From Campylobacter sp. MG1 (GTDB lineage: Bacteria; Campylobacterota; Campylobacteria; Campylobacterales; Campylobacteraceae): DNA of 64,000 nucleotides. The position numbers and the translations under genes are program-made. The stretch's first letter is position 1. Each line of letters begins with the position of its first letter. The stretch covers positions 28,620 through 92,619 of the forward strand of contig NZ_JANYME010000008.1 of NCBI RefSeq assembly GCF_026616895.1, written 5' to 3'. Positions 51,691 to 60,573 of the stretch are shown here, piece by piece. Under the pieces are notes generated by a model, which was not told the DNA's origin, made no database searches, and saw only the letters and a list, made by a program, of their open reading frames with translations.

Positions 51691-53318
51691 AATCCTAGCT
51701 CCTTTAGGTATCCTTGTAATTTGGCGTTTGAGAGTTCTAGTTTGGCGTTTAGGCTGCTTATTTGCTCTTTTAGTTCGATGTAGTCAATTTGCAAGGTTTC
51801 ATCTTCTACTACTACATATCTTGGTATGTTTAGGTTGAAGTCGTTTTGCTCTATCTCATCAAGGCTTACGACCTTGCAAAAGCCGTTTATGTCGGTATTT
51901 CCGTGGTAGGCTTTTAGGATTTTGTCAATGTCTTTTAGGGTGTTTTGGTTTTTGCCTTTTTCATAGCAAGAGCTTGCGTCTATGAAAATCACTTTTTCGT
52001 TTTGCTCCTTGCTAAAAATCATGATACATGCCGGTATGCTCGTGCCATAAAAAAGGTTGCTTGGAAGTCCGATGATGGCTTTTAGGTAGCCTTGTTTTAT
52101 AAGACTTGCTCTTATTTTGCCCTCGCTTGAGCCACGAAATAGCACTCCGTGGGGCATTACTACGCCTAAGGTTCCGCCGTTTTTTAAAGACTTTATCATG
52201 TGGAGTAAAAAGGCATAATCGCCCTTGCTTTTAGGTGGCATACCGTAGTTAAACCTTGAAAATCTATCCTCTTTTAGCTCTTCATAGCCCCATTTATCAA
52301 GGCTAAAAGGTGGGTTTGCGACTATTTTGCTAAAGCGTCTTAAATCGCCGTTAGCATCTAGGTGAAGTGGATTTGTGAGTGTGTCGCCCCACTTTATCTT
52401 AGGATTTGGGATATTGTGTAAGAACATATTCATAACGCATAGGGCGTAGGTTTGGGCGTTTTTTTCTTGTCCGTAGATAAAGTTGTTTGTGCCTTTTTGA
52501 CTTGCTTTTAGTAAAAGTGAGCCTGAGCCACAAGTAGGGTCGTATATCTCTTCGCCGTCTTTGATACCGACTAGCTCGGCAAGTAGGACGCTCACCATGC
52601 TAGGGGTGTAAAACTCGCCGCCCTTTTTGCCTGAATCGCTTGCGAATTTTGCGATTAGATACTCGTATGCGTCGCCTATGATGTCTTTGTTTTCTAAACA
52701 GCTTGGGCGTAAATCAAGGCTTGAAAAGTCGTTTATGAGCTGTTTTAGGGTGGTGTTTCTTTGCTGAGTGTCGCCTAGCTTGGAAGGGTTATTGAAATCT
52801 ATGTGGGTGAATATGCCTTCTAGCTTTTCTTTGTTTAGCGTTTCTAGGCTACTTAGGGCGGTGTTGATTAGCTCGCCTAGGTTGGTGGCGTTTTTGTGCT
52901 CTTGTAGGTAGGCGAATGTTGAGTGTTCTTCAAGTTTAAAATCTAGTTGATTTAGCAGGGCTTTATAGACTGAGTCGATGCCACAGCTTTTGGCTTTTAG
53001 CTCGGTGATTTTTTCGGTGTAGGTGTCGCTTAGGTATTTGATAAATAGCATGGTGAGAATGTAGTCTTTGTAATCACTGCCGTCCATTAGCCCACGGAAG
53101 GTGTTGCACGCGTCCCAGAGTTTGGCGTTTATCTGGGCGGTAGTGGTTTTGGGGGTTGGGGTGGTTTGGTTTTGTTCGGTGGTGCTTGAGTTGGCTTCGG
53201 TGCTTTGCGGGTCGGTCGCTATGGTCGGCTCTGTGCTTACTTGTTCGGCTTTTTGCTCGGAATTTATTTCGTGTATTTTTGTAGAATTTAAATCCGTAAT
53301 TTCGTTTGTTTGTTTCAT
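51687..53318 (-). CDS. hsdM: Type I restriction N6-adenine methylase subunit
   Basis: 543 residues. IYDPTCGSGSLLLKA near 261 is SAM motif I and VANPPFSLDKW near 335 is the catalytic NPPF. GGEFYTPSMVSVLLAEL precedes them. The first 60 residues are not part of the family: a segment encoded by the island repeat (about 53259-53313) and a Thr/Ser/Pro/Gln-rich linker (STEANSSTTEQNQTTPTPKT). The conserved domain begins near INAKLWDACN. The DNA is notably G-rich on the plus strand here, unlike the neighbours. Confidence 0.93.
   Translation of the reverse strand: MKQTNEITDLNSTKIHEINSEQKAEQVSTEPTIATDPQSTEANSSTTEQNQTTPTPKTTTAQINAKLWDACNTFRGLMDGSDYKDYILTMLFIKYLSDTYTEKITELKAKSCGIDSVYKALLNQLDFKLEEHSTFAYLQEHKNATNLGELINTALSSLETLNKEKLEGIFTHIDFNNPSKLGDTQQRNTTLKQLINDFSSLDLRPSCLENKDIIGDAYEYLIAKFASDSGKKGGEFYTPSMVSVLLAELVGIKDGEEIYDPTCGSGSLLLKASQKGTNNFIYGQEKNAQTYALCVMNMFLHNIPNPKIKWGDTLTNPLHLDANGDLRRFSKIVANPPFSLDKWGYEELKEDRFSRFNYGMPPKSKGDYAFLLHMIKSLKNGGTLGVVMPHGVLFRGSSEGKIRASLIKQGYLKAIIGLPSNLFYGTSIPACIMIFSKEQNEKVIFIDASSCYEKGKNQNTLKDIDKILKAYHGNTDINGFCKVVSLDEIEQNDFNLNIPRYVVVEDETLQIDYIELKEQISSLNAKLELSNAKLQGYLKELGL
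53259..53313 (+). repeat. Dispersed island repeat inside the hsdM 5' end
   Basis: Box A (GGAATTTATTTCGTGTATTT) and box B (TAGAATTTAAATCCGTAATT, then TCGTTTGTTT). Read in the hsdM frame it encodes QTNEITDLNSTKIHEINS, most of the first 20 codons. Confidence 0.6.
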
Positions 53319-53448
53319 CTTGTGTCCTTTAAATCGTATTTTTTCTAAATGTCTTTTGCATTGAGTAAATACACAAAATCATAATTATAAAAAGATAAAG
53401 TATATCGTATCAAGCTGTAAATCTATCCAAATGGCTTTGATTATATTA

Positions 53449-54701
53449 TTAAATACCATGACTATTATCTAAATATTTCAAAGCTATTGATACCAATGAA
53501 AAGCACCTTTTATAAAAATACTCGCAATGTAATTTGTTTTTAATCGGAGTTACCATTTTTTCATGATGTCTTATTTGAAAATTATTTCCTATTTTTGACA
53601 ATATTTCAAATTCATCTGTAAATATTGTTATAAATTCTTATTCGTTAAAGCTTATTTGATTTATCAACTTATTTGCACTTTTACTTTTTTCCGAGCGTTT
53701 ATCATCATAATCTGCATAATATGTTTTTAATCTTTCAAAAACAGCCCAAATTTGCTGAGTTGCCAACCAAATTTCACCTTTTTCATATAACTTATTTGAT
53801 TTATCAACTAAAACCTTTAAGCCATTTTCTTTTATTTCAATTTCACTTAGTTTTAAAGGCGGTTCAATATTTGCCACTATTAAATTATTTTCAAATTTAT
53901 AAGGTATATCAAATCTCTTAAACTGCATATTAATGTGTTCTGTAAAGCTGTCGCTCTTTTTCAGATTATGAAAAATTTCAATAACATCAAACAACTTAAG
54001 CTTTTCGCAATTTAAAATAAAATCTTCTAAATTTTTTGCTATTTTTATAATACCGTTAGAGTAATATTCTAATTTATGAAATAATAACATTTCTTCTTCT
54101 AACAACGAAATATAATCGTAATAAGAGTTATAACCAAACTCATCTTGTTTGTAAAAATTGCTATTATAACTATTCAATATTTGAAAAACTTGTTCTCTAA
54201 ATTTTTTACCTAATGTTTCTTCAATTTTTTTATATCTAAACGAATAAGGTTTGAAAATTTGATCATTTTCTATATATATTTTCCAATCGTAAACATTTCT
54301 ACCGGGCATTACTTCGCTTATATAAAATTCATATCCATCTTTTTTAAGCAAATCATTAATTTTTTCTAAAATTATTTTCCAATCACTTTCTTCTTTTCTT
54401 ATCCCAGGATGAAAAAACTTACACAGAAAATCAAGATATTCACTATCGTTGCATAAGCCTAAAGTGTTATCTTTTAAATAAAGAATCTTTCATAATTATT
54501 GTTTGTAATATAATTTTTAATAAATTCTTCTTTAAGGTTTGAGTAATTAACCTTACTTGGCATATTTTCTAAATCAAAATTTTGTAATAAAAAATCAAAT
54601 TCATCTTCTTCAAAATCATAATGATATATCCAATAATCACAATAACCATCTTTAAAAAGTTTAAAAATTTCTCTTTTTGTAATTTTTGTAATTTTTTTCA
54701 T
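53449..54701 (-). pseudogene. AbiJ-like abortive-infection protein, broken by a frameshift and a stop
   Basis: Three pieces join into one AbiJ-type protein. 54701-54474 gives the N-terminus (MKKITKITKREIFKLFKDGY). The reading frame then changes near 54474-54495 and continues as NDSEYLDFLCKFFHPGIRKE, KINDLLKKDGYEFYISE. It stays open to 53638, where an in-frame TAA interrupts it. Beyond the stop the same frame continues with EILSKIGNNF and IRHHEKMVTPIKN to 53449, the usual C-terminus. Neither lesion lies in a long homopolymer, so decay is more likely than phase variation. Frame and stop are seen; the AbiJ assignment is from memory of the family. Confidence 0.65.
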
Positions 54702-55125
54702 TTTTATTCTTATTTTGAAATGTTTTACATATTATCTTATTTTTTATTTGATAAAACCTAATGTTAAATAATATTAAAATTAAAATGTAATATAAATATA
54801 ATTTTATAAATTTTAAACTGCGATGGTTTTATAAAAAATAATTTATATTGCTTGCGTTTCTATAAAATCTGAGCTTAAATTTCGTTTGTTTGCCCACTAC
54901 TATCTAAATATAATTTTAAATAATTGTTAGACTTATACTTAAAATGCAAAAACAACGCCAAAGAAATCAAATTGATATCTAAAAAACATACTCAAATACA
55001 CCTCACCTAAAATAAGATTAAAAGCTTATTAGATAATACAAAAAGATATAAAACACTTAAAACCATTGCTACATAATGAACTATAAACTTTATTTTAAAA
55101 TCTCTTTCATTTTATATCCTTTGGC
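54702..55125. other. AT-rich spacer with one repeat fragment
   Basis: 424 bp without a credible gene. AAATTTCGTTTGTTT at 54878-54892 is the end of a box B repeat. The rest is low-complexity A/T sequence. Confidence 0.5.
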
Positions 55126-55719
55126 TTATTCTTCAATATTTAAATACTCTATTAAATCCTTATAGTTATTTAAATAATATTCAGCACTTGCTCTTGGCTC
55201 ACTTGAACTTATAAAAACTTTTTTAATAGTTTTATTTTTAAGCATTTTTTCATTCTCATTAACAAAAACAACACAATCACCTAAAAATTTCCTTAGCAAA
55301 TCTTGACCTATTTGGCTTTTGTGATTTTTGCACTGAATTAATACACACTCATTTTCTTTATAACAAACCAAATCTATCCCGCCATCGTTTTTACCATTTA
55401 TAAAGCCGTGTGGAAAGACCTTGTAGCCTTGCTCTTCGTAATACTTTTTAATTTTTAATTCATATAATCTACCCTTTTTTTCATTTTCGCTTTCTGCTTT
55501 GTAGATTATAGATTTTGTTATTTTGTGATAATTTGGCATTTTTTTACTTAAAATTTCACTAAATTTATACTTATTAACAACTTTCAAAATCGCTTCATCA
55601 AGCTCTTTTTCATAAGTTTTTAAAATATCTTCATAGTTAGAATTTAATTCTTCTTGTTTTTTAACTTCTATGCTATTTTTGATAGCAAAATATCTTTTTT
55701 TAGCATTATTATCACTCAT
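55126..55719 (-). CDS. Mrr-like restriction endonuclease
   Basis: 197 residues. The C-terminal 110 form a PD-(D/E)xK nuclease of the Mrr type: KKGRLYELKIKKYYEEQGY, then GGIDLV near 113 and CVLIQCKNHKSQIGQD near 127. The N-terminal 80 residues are helical and may bind DNA or a partner. RBS AAGGAG precedes the ATG by 6 nt. It stands alone; a modification-dependent nuclease is the family norm. Confidence 0.75.
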   Translation of the reverse strand: MSDNNAKKRYFAIKNSIEVKKQEELNSNYEDILKTYEKELDEAILKVVNKYKFSEILSKKMPNYHKITKSIIYKAESENEKKGRLYELKIKKYYEEQGYKVFPHGFINGKNDGGIDLVCYKENECVLIQCKNHKSQIGQDLLRKFLGDCVVFVNENEKMLKNKTIKKVFISSSEPRASAEYYLNNYKDLIEYLNIEE

Positions 55720-55770
55720 TTTTACTCCTTAATTTTCACAACTATTAAAAAATATTATAAATTAATATAA

Positions 55771-57135
55771 TCATTTATTAATTACGCTCTTAAAACTTCT
55801 ATATATTTTCGTTCAAAATCAAATAATAAATTAGAACTATTTTATATTACAAAAAATGGGGCTTCAAAAACACCATTTAATTTTTATTACGATATTACAA
55901 GTGGTAAAATAGCTCTTTTTAACCCTAGCAGTGGGACTTTTGAGTGCCTTGAAACTAATCTTAGCAATCAAGACGCTAGTTTTTTAAAGTTTTCTAAATG
56001 TAATTTTTACGGATTTGAAAATAGATTTTATTGGAATTTAAATTTATTTGAAAATTCTTATATATTAGATATTAATAAAAATATTTTAGATGTTTCAAGG
56101 GGCAGTGAATTAGGAAAATTATTTATAAGTGATATAAATTATTATAAAACCCATTTATCTCCTAGCGTTTTATTAGATGGTAAATTATCATTTGACTTTA
56201 GCGTCTATGAATTACGGAATTTTAACGCAAGAAATTTAGGGCTTTTCTCTAGCCATTGTGGTGCAGAAAGAAGAACAAAACGAGAAGTTATATCAAATAG
56301 CTTAGCTAATTTTGACCCTTTACAAGCAAATTGGAAAGCACGATTATTAAGCATTGCAAGGACTACTGATAGCAGTACTGATGCTAGTGGGATTTGTGGA
56401 ATTTGTATGCTACATACTTATGAAATAGTTTCTTTACTAACTCAAGTATATCCACATAGTCCTATATTAAATTATAGTTCTACTGGATATTTATTTGATT
56501 ATATGGACAATGTATCTCCATTTACTACATTTGCTAGAAGAAACCCTGCGATGTATAATTTAATGGGTGAAGCACTTGAGTTATGGGGACAACAATTGGC
56601 TTTAGGTGAAGGACTATATTCAAGGGGTATTAGGGCGATTTGGGCTTTAACTAGCAGTATTTTGCCAAGACAAGAATGGAGCCTTAGCGCTATCACAACT
56701 CAAGATAATTTAAGATCTCAATTAAGGGGTATTTTACATTCTCCTGCTGGTTCTTTATATATTGCATTAATGAGTTTAGATAACGGCAGAGCACACGCAG
56801 TTCCTATCATCATTACAAACAACGGAGCAGTAGTAATCCCAACAAATGCTCAAAATATAAGCGAAGAAGATTTTACAAGCTTTATAGCGCCTACACAAGA
56901 CGAGCATACTTTGTTAAGAAACCTATCTGCTAATAATAGATACAACATACAAGCCATTAGCTTAATTGGTTTAGCTGGTAATAGAGATAATATATTTGAA
57001 GAATATTTAAATCAATTTGATTGTACTGGTGGTGGTGATTTTAGACGAGGAAATGGACATATACTAAATCCTAATCACGCTGATACTTGTGATAATGATA
57101 GATGTGATTTGATGGAGATTGAGCATAATTTTTAA
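55771..57135 (+). pseudogene. DUF1561-like toxin gene, 5'-truncated remnant
   Basis: One frame is open from 55771 (after a TAA at 55768) to 57135, 454 codons, but it has no ATG, GTG or TTG before 56407. Similarity to DUF1561 proteins (Bartonella, Leptospira, Campylobacter) starts well before that ATG, with SSHCGAERRTKREVISNSLA and SGICGICMLHT, and goes on through SSTGYLFDYMDNVSPF and NNGAVVIPTNAQN. So the N-terminal part with its signal peptide has been lost. The family identity is from memory and is moderately sure. A product of 242 residues from 56407 is possible but would lack the first conserved cysteines. Confidence 0.55.
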
Positions 57136-57137
57136 GA

Positions 57138-57168
57138 ATTTAAATCGCTAATTTTTGGCGATTTAAAT
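57138..57168. terminator. Hairpin after the DUF1561 remnant
   Basis: ATTTAAATCGC at 57138-57148 and GCGATTTAAAT at 57158-57168 form a perfect 11-bp stem with a 9-base loop, directly after the stop codon. It is followed by an A/T-rich stretch. Confidence 0.6.
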
Positions 57169-57211
57169 CAAAATATTTTAGCTCTTTTATTATAAATTAA
57201 TTGCTAAGAAT

Positions 57212-57355
57212 TTAATCCTTAAATAATAACTCTACAACCTTTGCAATAATTGCTAAAAAAATTAAGAATATAAAAACTACAAGTAAAAGTCTAAAAACAC
57301 CTAAGCCAAAAAATAAAAGTAAAGCTAAGATAAACAAAAGTCCTAAAATCCACAT
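57212..57355 (-). CDS. Small hydrophobic membrane protein, 47 residues
   Basis: MWILGLLFILALLLFFGLG at the start, then a second hydrophobic run and the tail KVVELLFKD; nearly all of the protein could lie in a membrane. AAAAAGGAG stands 5 nt before the ATG, a strong RBS. It lies 190 bp downstream of the large DUF285 gene on the same strand. Unknown function. Confidence 0.6.
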   Translation of the reverse strand: MWILGLLFILALLLFFGLGVFRLLLVVFIFLIFLAIIAKVVELLFKD

Positions 57356-57494
57356 ATAAACTCCTTTTTAATTTCGTATATCTTAGCAAAAGTAAAGTCC
57401 TGATTATGTCTATATAAAAAGATTTTAATAAATTTAAAATATAAATTTTGATTTATAGCTTTACAATTATTCTTTAAAATACAGCGAATTTTTT

Positions 57495-57520
57495 GGAATT
57501 TAAAAAAGGAATTTCATTTG
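57495..57520 (+). repeat. Dispersed island repeat, diverged box B
   Basis: GGAATTTAAAAAAGGAATTT followed by CATTTG, just downstream of the large DUF285 gene. Confidence 0.5.
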
Positions 57521-57545
57521 AAACTCCCATTTGAAATTCTTAGAC

Positions 57546-59372
57546 TTATTCGTTTTCTTCGCAAAATTTCTTATAAAACTCCGGCAAGTGTTCTAAACTC
57601 TCACAATATTCAAACATACCACTCATATTTTCAACTTTTGAAGTATCAAAATTTAAAGTTTGATTAAAACTTTTACAACCATAAAGCATACCTTCCATAT
57701 TAATTACTTTTGAAGTATCAAGCTCTAAAGACTGATTGAGATTTTCACAACCATAAAACATATTCTTCATATTTGTTACTTTTGAAGTGTTAAAGTTTAA
57801 AGATTGATTAAAATACTTACAAGCAGAAAACATCTGGGACATATTAGTTACATTGCTTGTATCCCAAGTATTAATACCACTAAAGTCTTTTCTTAAACTA
57901 TTATTAAAAAGCATGCTCATATCAGTAATCAAACTCGTATCAACATCACTAAGATTAATTACATTAGAATAAACTAATTTGTGTAATTCTTTCTTATCTT
58001 CAGGTCTATATTTGCCATTAATCTTTTCAAAATAGTCATTTTCCAAAAGAAGCTTCATAGCAGGTTCACAGTCATAAAAATATTCATACAAGTCATCCAA
58101 GTCAAAATCTTCAAAAGAACTTGAATTCATTTCATAACAACCTTTAAATATACTATCTGTATCATTTACATATCTTATATCAAAATCAAACACTTGATTT
58201 AATTTTTCGCAACCTTCAAACATATTATTCATAAATACTACTTTTGAAGTATCAAAACTTAAAGGCTGATTGAAATTTATACAACCTTCAAACATACTGC
58301 TCATACTAGTTACATTGCTAGTATCAAAATTCAAAGGCTGATTGAAGTTAATGCATTTATCAAACATATGGCTCATATCAGTTACATTGCTAGTATCCCA
58401 AGTGTTTATCCCGCTAAAGTCCTTTCTAGTGCTATTTTCAAATAATCCACTCATATCGGTAATCAAACTCATATCAACACTATCTAAACTAACCCCATCC
58501 TTATAAACTAAGGCTTTTAATTCATATTCATTTATTGGTTGATACTTATCATCTACTTTTTTTATCCAATTACTATCTTGTATTAATTCTAATATCCCAT
58601 CTAAATCATAGCAAGCTTTTAATATTAAATCTTTATTCTTAATACAATTTTTAAAATCAAATTGTTTGCAACCACTAAACATTGCATTTATTGTATATAT
58701 TTTTGAAATGTCAAAATTTATAATTTGATTAAAACTTTCGCAACCACAAAACATATAATCCATATTAGTTACTCTTGAAGTATCAAAGTTTATAGCTTGA
58801 TTGAAGTTTATACAACCAAAAAACATAAAACTCATATGAGCTACTCTTGAAGTATCAAAGTTTATAGCTTGATTGAAATTCTCACAACCAATAAACATAC
58901 CTCTAATATCAATTACATTTCTTGTATCAAAATTTAAAGGCTGATTAAATTTTTTACAATACATAAACATAAAACTCATACTTTCAACTTTTGAAGTATT
59001 AAAGTTTAAAGTTTGATTAAATTTTTTACAACCATAAAACATGTAACTCATATTAGTAACTCTTGAAGTATTGAGGTTTAAAGATTGATTAAAGTTTATA
59101 CAACCTTCAAACATATTATTCATATTAGTTACTCTTGAAGTATTGAGGTTTAAAGCGTGATTAAATTTTATGCAATTAGCAAACATTCTATACATATTCA
59201 CTACATTACTAGTATCCCATTCGTTTATCCCACTAAAGTCCTTTCTAATGCTATTTTTAAATAATCCACTCATATCAGTAATCAAACTCGTATCAATATC
59301 ACCTAAATAAACACTCTCATCTCTTACTAATTCTTTTAATTCTTTTTTTGTTGTTGGTTTATATTTTTTCAT
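57546..59372 (-). CDS. Large DUF285 (BspA-like) repeat protein
   Basis: 608 residues made of three modules starting near residues 1, 267 and 455. Each begins with a short head (KKELKELV...DTSLITDMSGLF, DFSGIN.WDTSNV) and goes on with 25-residue DUF285 units of the form FNQ(P/S)LNFDTS(K/R)VTNMSxMFxGC. No signal peptide or anchor is seen, so it should stay in the cytoplasm, unlike classical BspA surface proteins. The first 30 residues are nearly identical to the next gene, showing recent duplication. Confidence 0.85.
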   Translation of the reverse strand: MKKYKPTTKKELKELVRDESVYLGDIDTSLITDMSGLFKNSIRKDFSGINEWDTSNVVNMYRMFANCIKFNHALNLNTSRVTNMNNMFEGCINFNQSLNLNTSRVTNMSYMFYGCKKFNQTLNFNTSKVESMSFMFMYCKKFNQPLNFDTRNVIDIRGMFIGCENFNQAINFDTSRVAHMSFMFFGCINFNQAINFDTSRVTNMDYMFCGCESFNQIINFDISKIYTINAMFSGCKQFDFKNCIKNKDLILKACYDLDGILELIQDSNWIKKVDDKYQPINEYELKALVYKDGVSLDSVDMSLITDMSGLFENSTRKDFSGINTWDTSNVTDMSHMFDKCINFNQPLNFDTSNVTSMSSMFEGCINFNQPLSFDTSKVVFMNNMFEGCEKLNQVFDFDIRYVNDTDSIFKGCYEMNSSSFEDFDLDDLYEYFYDCEPAMKLLLENDYFEKINGKYRPEDKKELHKLVYSNVINLSDVDTSLITDMSMLFNNSLRKDFSGINTWDTSNVTNMSQMFSACKYFNQSLNFNTSKVTNMKNMFYGCENLNQSLELDTSKVINMEGMLYGCKSFNQTLNFDTSKVENMSGMFEYCESLEHLPEFYKKFCEENE

Positions 59373-59461
59373 AAAATCTCCTTTAGTTTCGTAAAATCTA
59401 TATTAAATGCGTTTAACTCTAAATAATTTAAAAGTCATATTTCAAATTCTTAGACTTATTT

Positions 59462-60289
59462 TTATTTTTTACCAAAATTCTTGTAAAACTCTGGCAAGTG
59501 TTCTAAACTCTCACAACCTTCAAACATATTATCTATATAAAGAACATTTTTTGTAGTAAAATTTAAAATCTGATTAAAGCTTTTACAATCAAAAAACATA
59601 TTGCTCATATTAACTACATCACATGTATAAAATTGCAATAATTGGTTAAATTTTATACAACTATAAAACATATCACCCATATTGGTTACATTTAAAGTAT
59701 CAAGGTTTAAAGGTTGATTGAAATTTTCACAATAAGAAAACATATTAGCCATGTTGATTACTTTTGAAGTATCAAGGTTTAAAGGTTGATTTAGTTTTTT
59801 ACATTTATTAAACATAAAACTCATATCAGTTACATTTCTTGTATCAAAATTTAAAGGCTGATTGAAGTTTATACAACCTTCAAACATTCTTTTCATATTT
59901 TCTACTTTTCTTGTATCAAAATTTAATGGTTGATTAAAATTTTTGCAATCTCTAAACATTTCACTCATATCGGCTACATTTCTCGTATCAAAATTTAAAG
60001 GCTGATTGAAGTTTACACAACCATAAAACATATCTCTCATATTAATTACATTTCTCGTATCAAAATTTAAAGGCTGATTGAAGTTTACACACCTATAAAA
60101 CATAAAACCCATATCAGTTACATTACTAGTATCCCACTCATTTATCCCGCTAAAGTCTTTTCTAGTACTATTTTCAAATAATCCATTCATATCAGTAATC
60201 CAACTCGTATCAATATCACCTAGATATACGCTCTCATCTCTTACTAATTCTTTTAATTCTTTTTTTGTTGTTGGTTTATATTTTTTCAT
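59462..60289 (-). CDS. DUF285 (BspA-like) repeat protein
   Basis: 275 residues: one head (MKKYKPTTKKELKELVRDES) and about eight DUF285 units ending in CESLEHLPEFYKNF. Head and tail match the 608-residue neighbour, and the bases after both stop codons share AAGTCTAAGAATTT. No signal peptide. It probably binds protein partners through the repeat face. Confidence 0.85.
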   Translation of the reverse strand: MKKYKPTTKKELKELVRDESVYLGDIDTSWITDMNGLFENSTRKDFSGINEWDTSNVTDMGFMFYRCVNFNQPLNFDTRNVINMRDMFYGCVNFNQPLNFDTRNVADMSEMFRDCKNFNQPLNFDTRKVENMKRMFEGCINFNQPLNFDTRNVTDMSFMFNKCKKLNQPLNLDTSKVINMANMFSYCENFNQPLNLDTLNVTNMGDMFYSCIKFNQLLQFYTCDVVNMSNMFFDCKSFNQILNFTTKNVLYIDNMFEGCESLEHLPEFYKNFGKK

Positions 60290-60319
60290 TTTTTTCCTTT
60301 ATATTAATAAAATAAATTT

Positions 60320-60520
60320 CTAATTTATTCCTTTTAGTTTTGCTAGTAATATTTCAAATTTATTTGCCTTTGAATGCTCCCAATTAAAACTTGCTTTGCA
60401 TTTAGGACACTTAATTGGTGCTAAATCATTTTCTGCAAAACAATCACTACTATAAATCCTAACTACGCTATATCCACAACTTTTGCAAGTATATTTACTA
60501 GGCTTTGGCGGTATTGGCAT
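60320..60520 (-). CDS. Small zinc-ribbon protein
   Basis: 66 residues. Cys12/Cys15 (CKSC) and Cys38/Cys41 (CPKC) can bind one zinc ion. The sequence between them is GYSVVRIYSSDCFAENDLAPIK. It is a likely nucleic-acid or protein adaptor, placed between the GTPase and DUF285 genes. No family name recognised. Confidence 0.7.
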   Translation of the reverse strand: MPIPPKPSKYTCKSCGYSVVRIYSSDCFAENDLAPIKCPKCKASFNWEHSKANKFEILLAKLKGIN

Positions 60521-60534
60521 AATCTCTCCTTTTT

Positions 60535-60564
60535 AAGAATTTGAAAGTCATATTTCAAATTCTT
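60535..60564. other. Hairpin between GTPase and zinc-ribbon genes
   Basis: AAGAATTTGAAA and TTTCAAATTCTT form a perfect 12-bp stem with loop GTCATA. Parts of it recur after both DUF285 genes (59431-59454 and 57529-57541). It may lower expression of the distal genes or stabilise the mRNA. Confidence 0.45.
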
Positions 60565-60573
60565 TGATTTAAA

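Noticed and set aside
53150..53175. G-rich stretch in hsdM as a possible phase-variable tract
   Set aside because: Longest run is five G; the stretch encodes a Pro/Thr linker and is too short for slippage at high rate.
57546..60289. Regularly spaced repeats of about 75 bp that could suggest a CRISPR array
   Set aside because: The period is that of the 25-residue DUF285 repeat in an open frame; the repeats are imperfect and there are no unique spacers of constant length.
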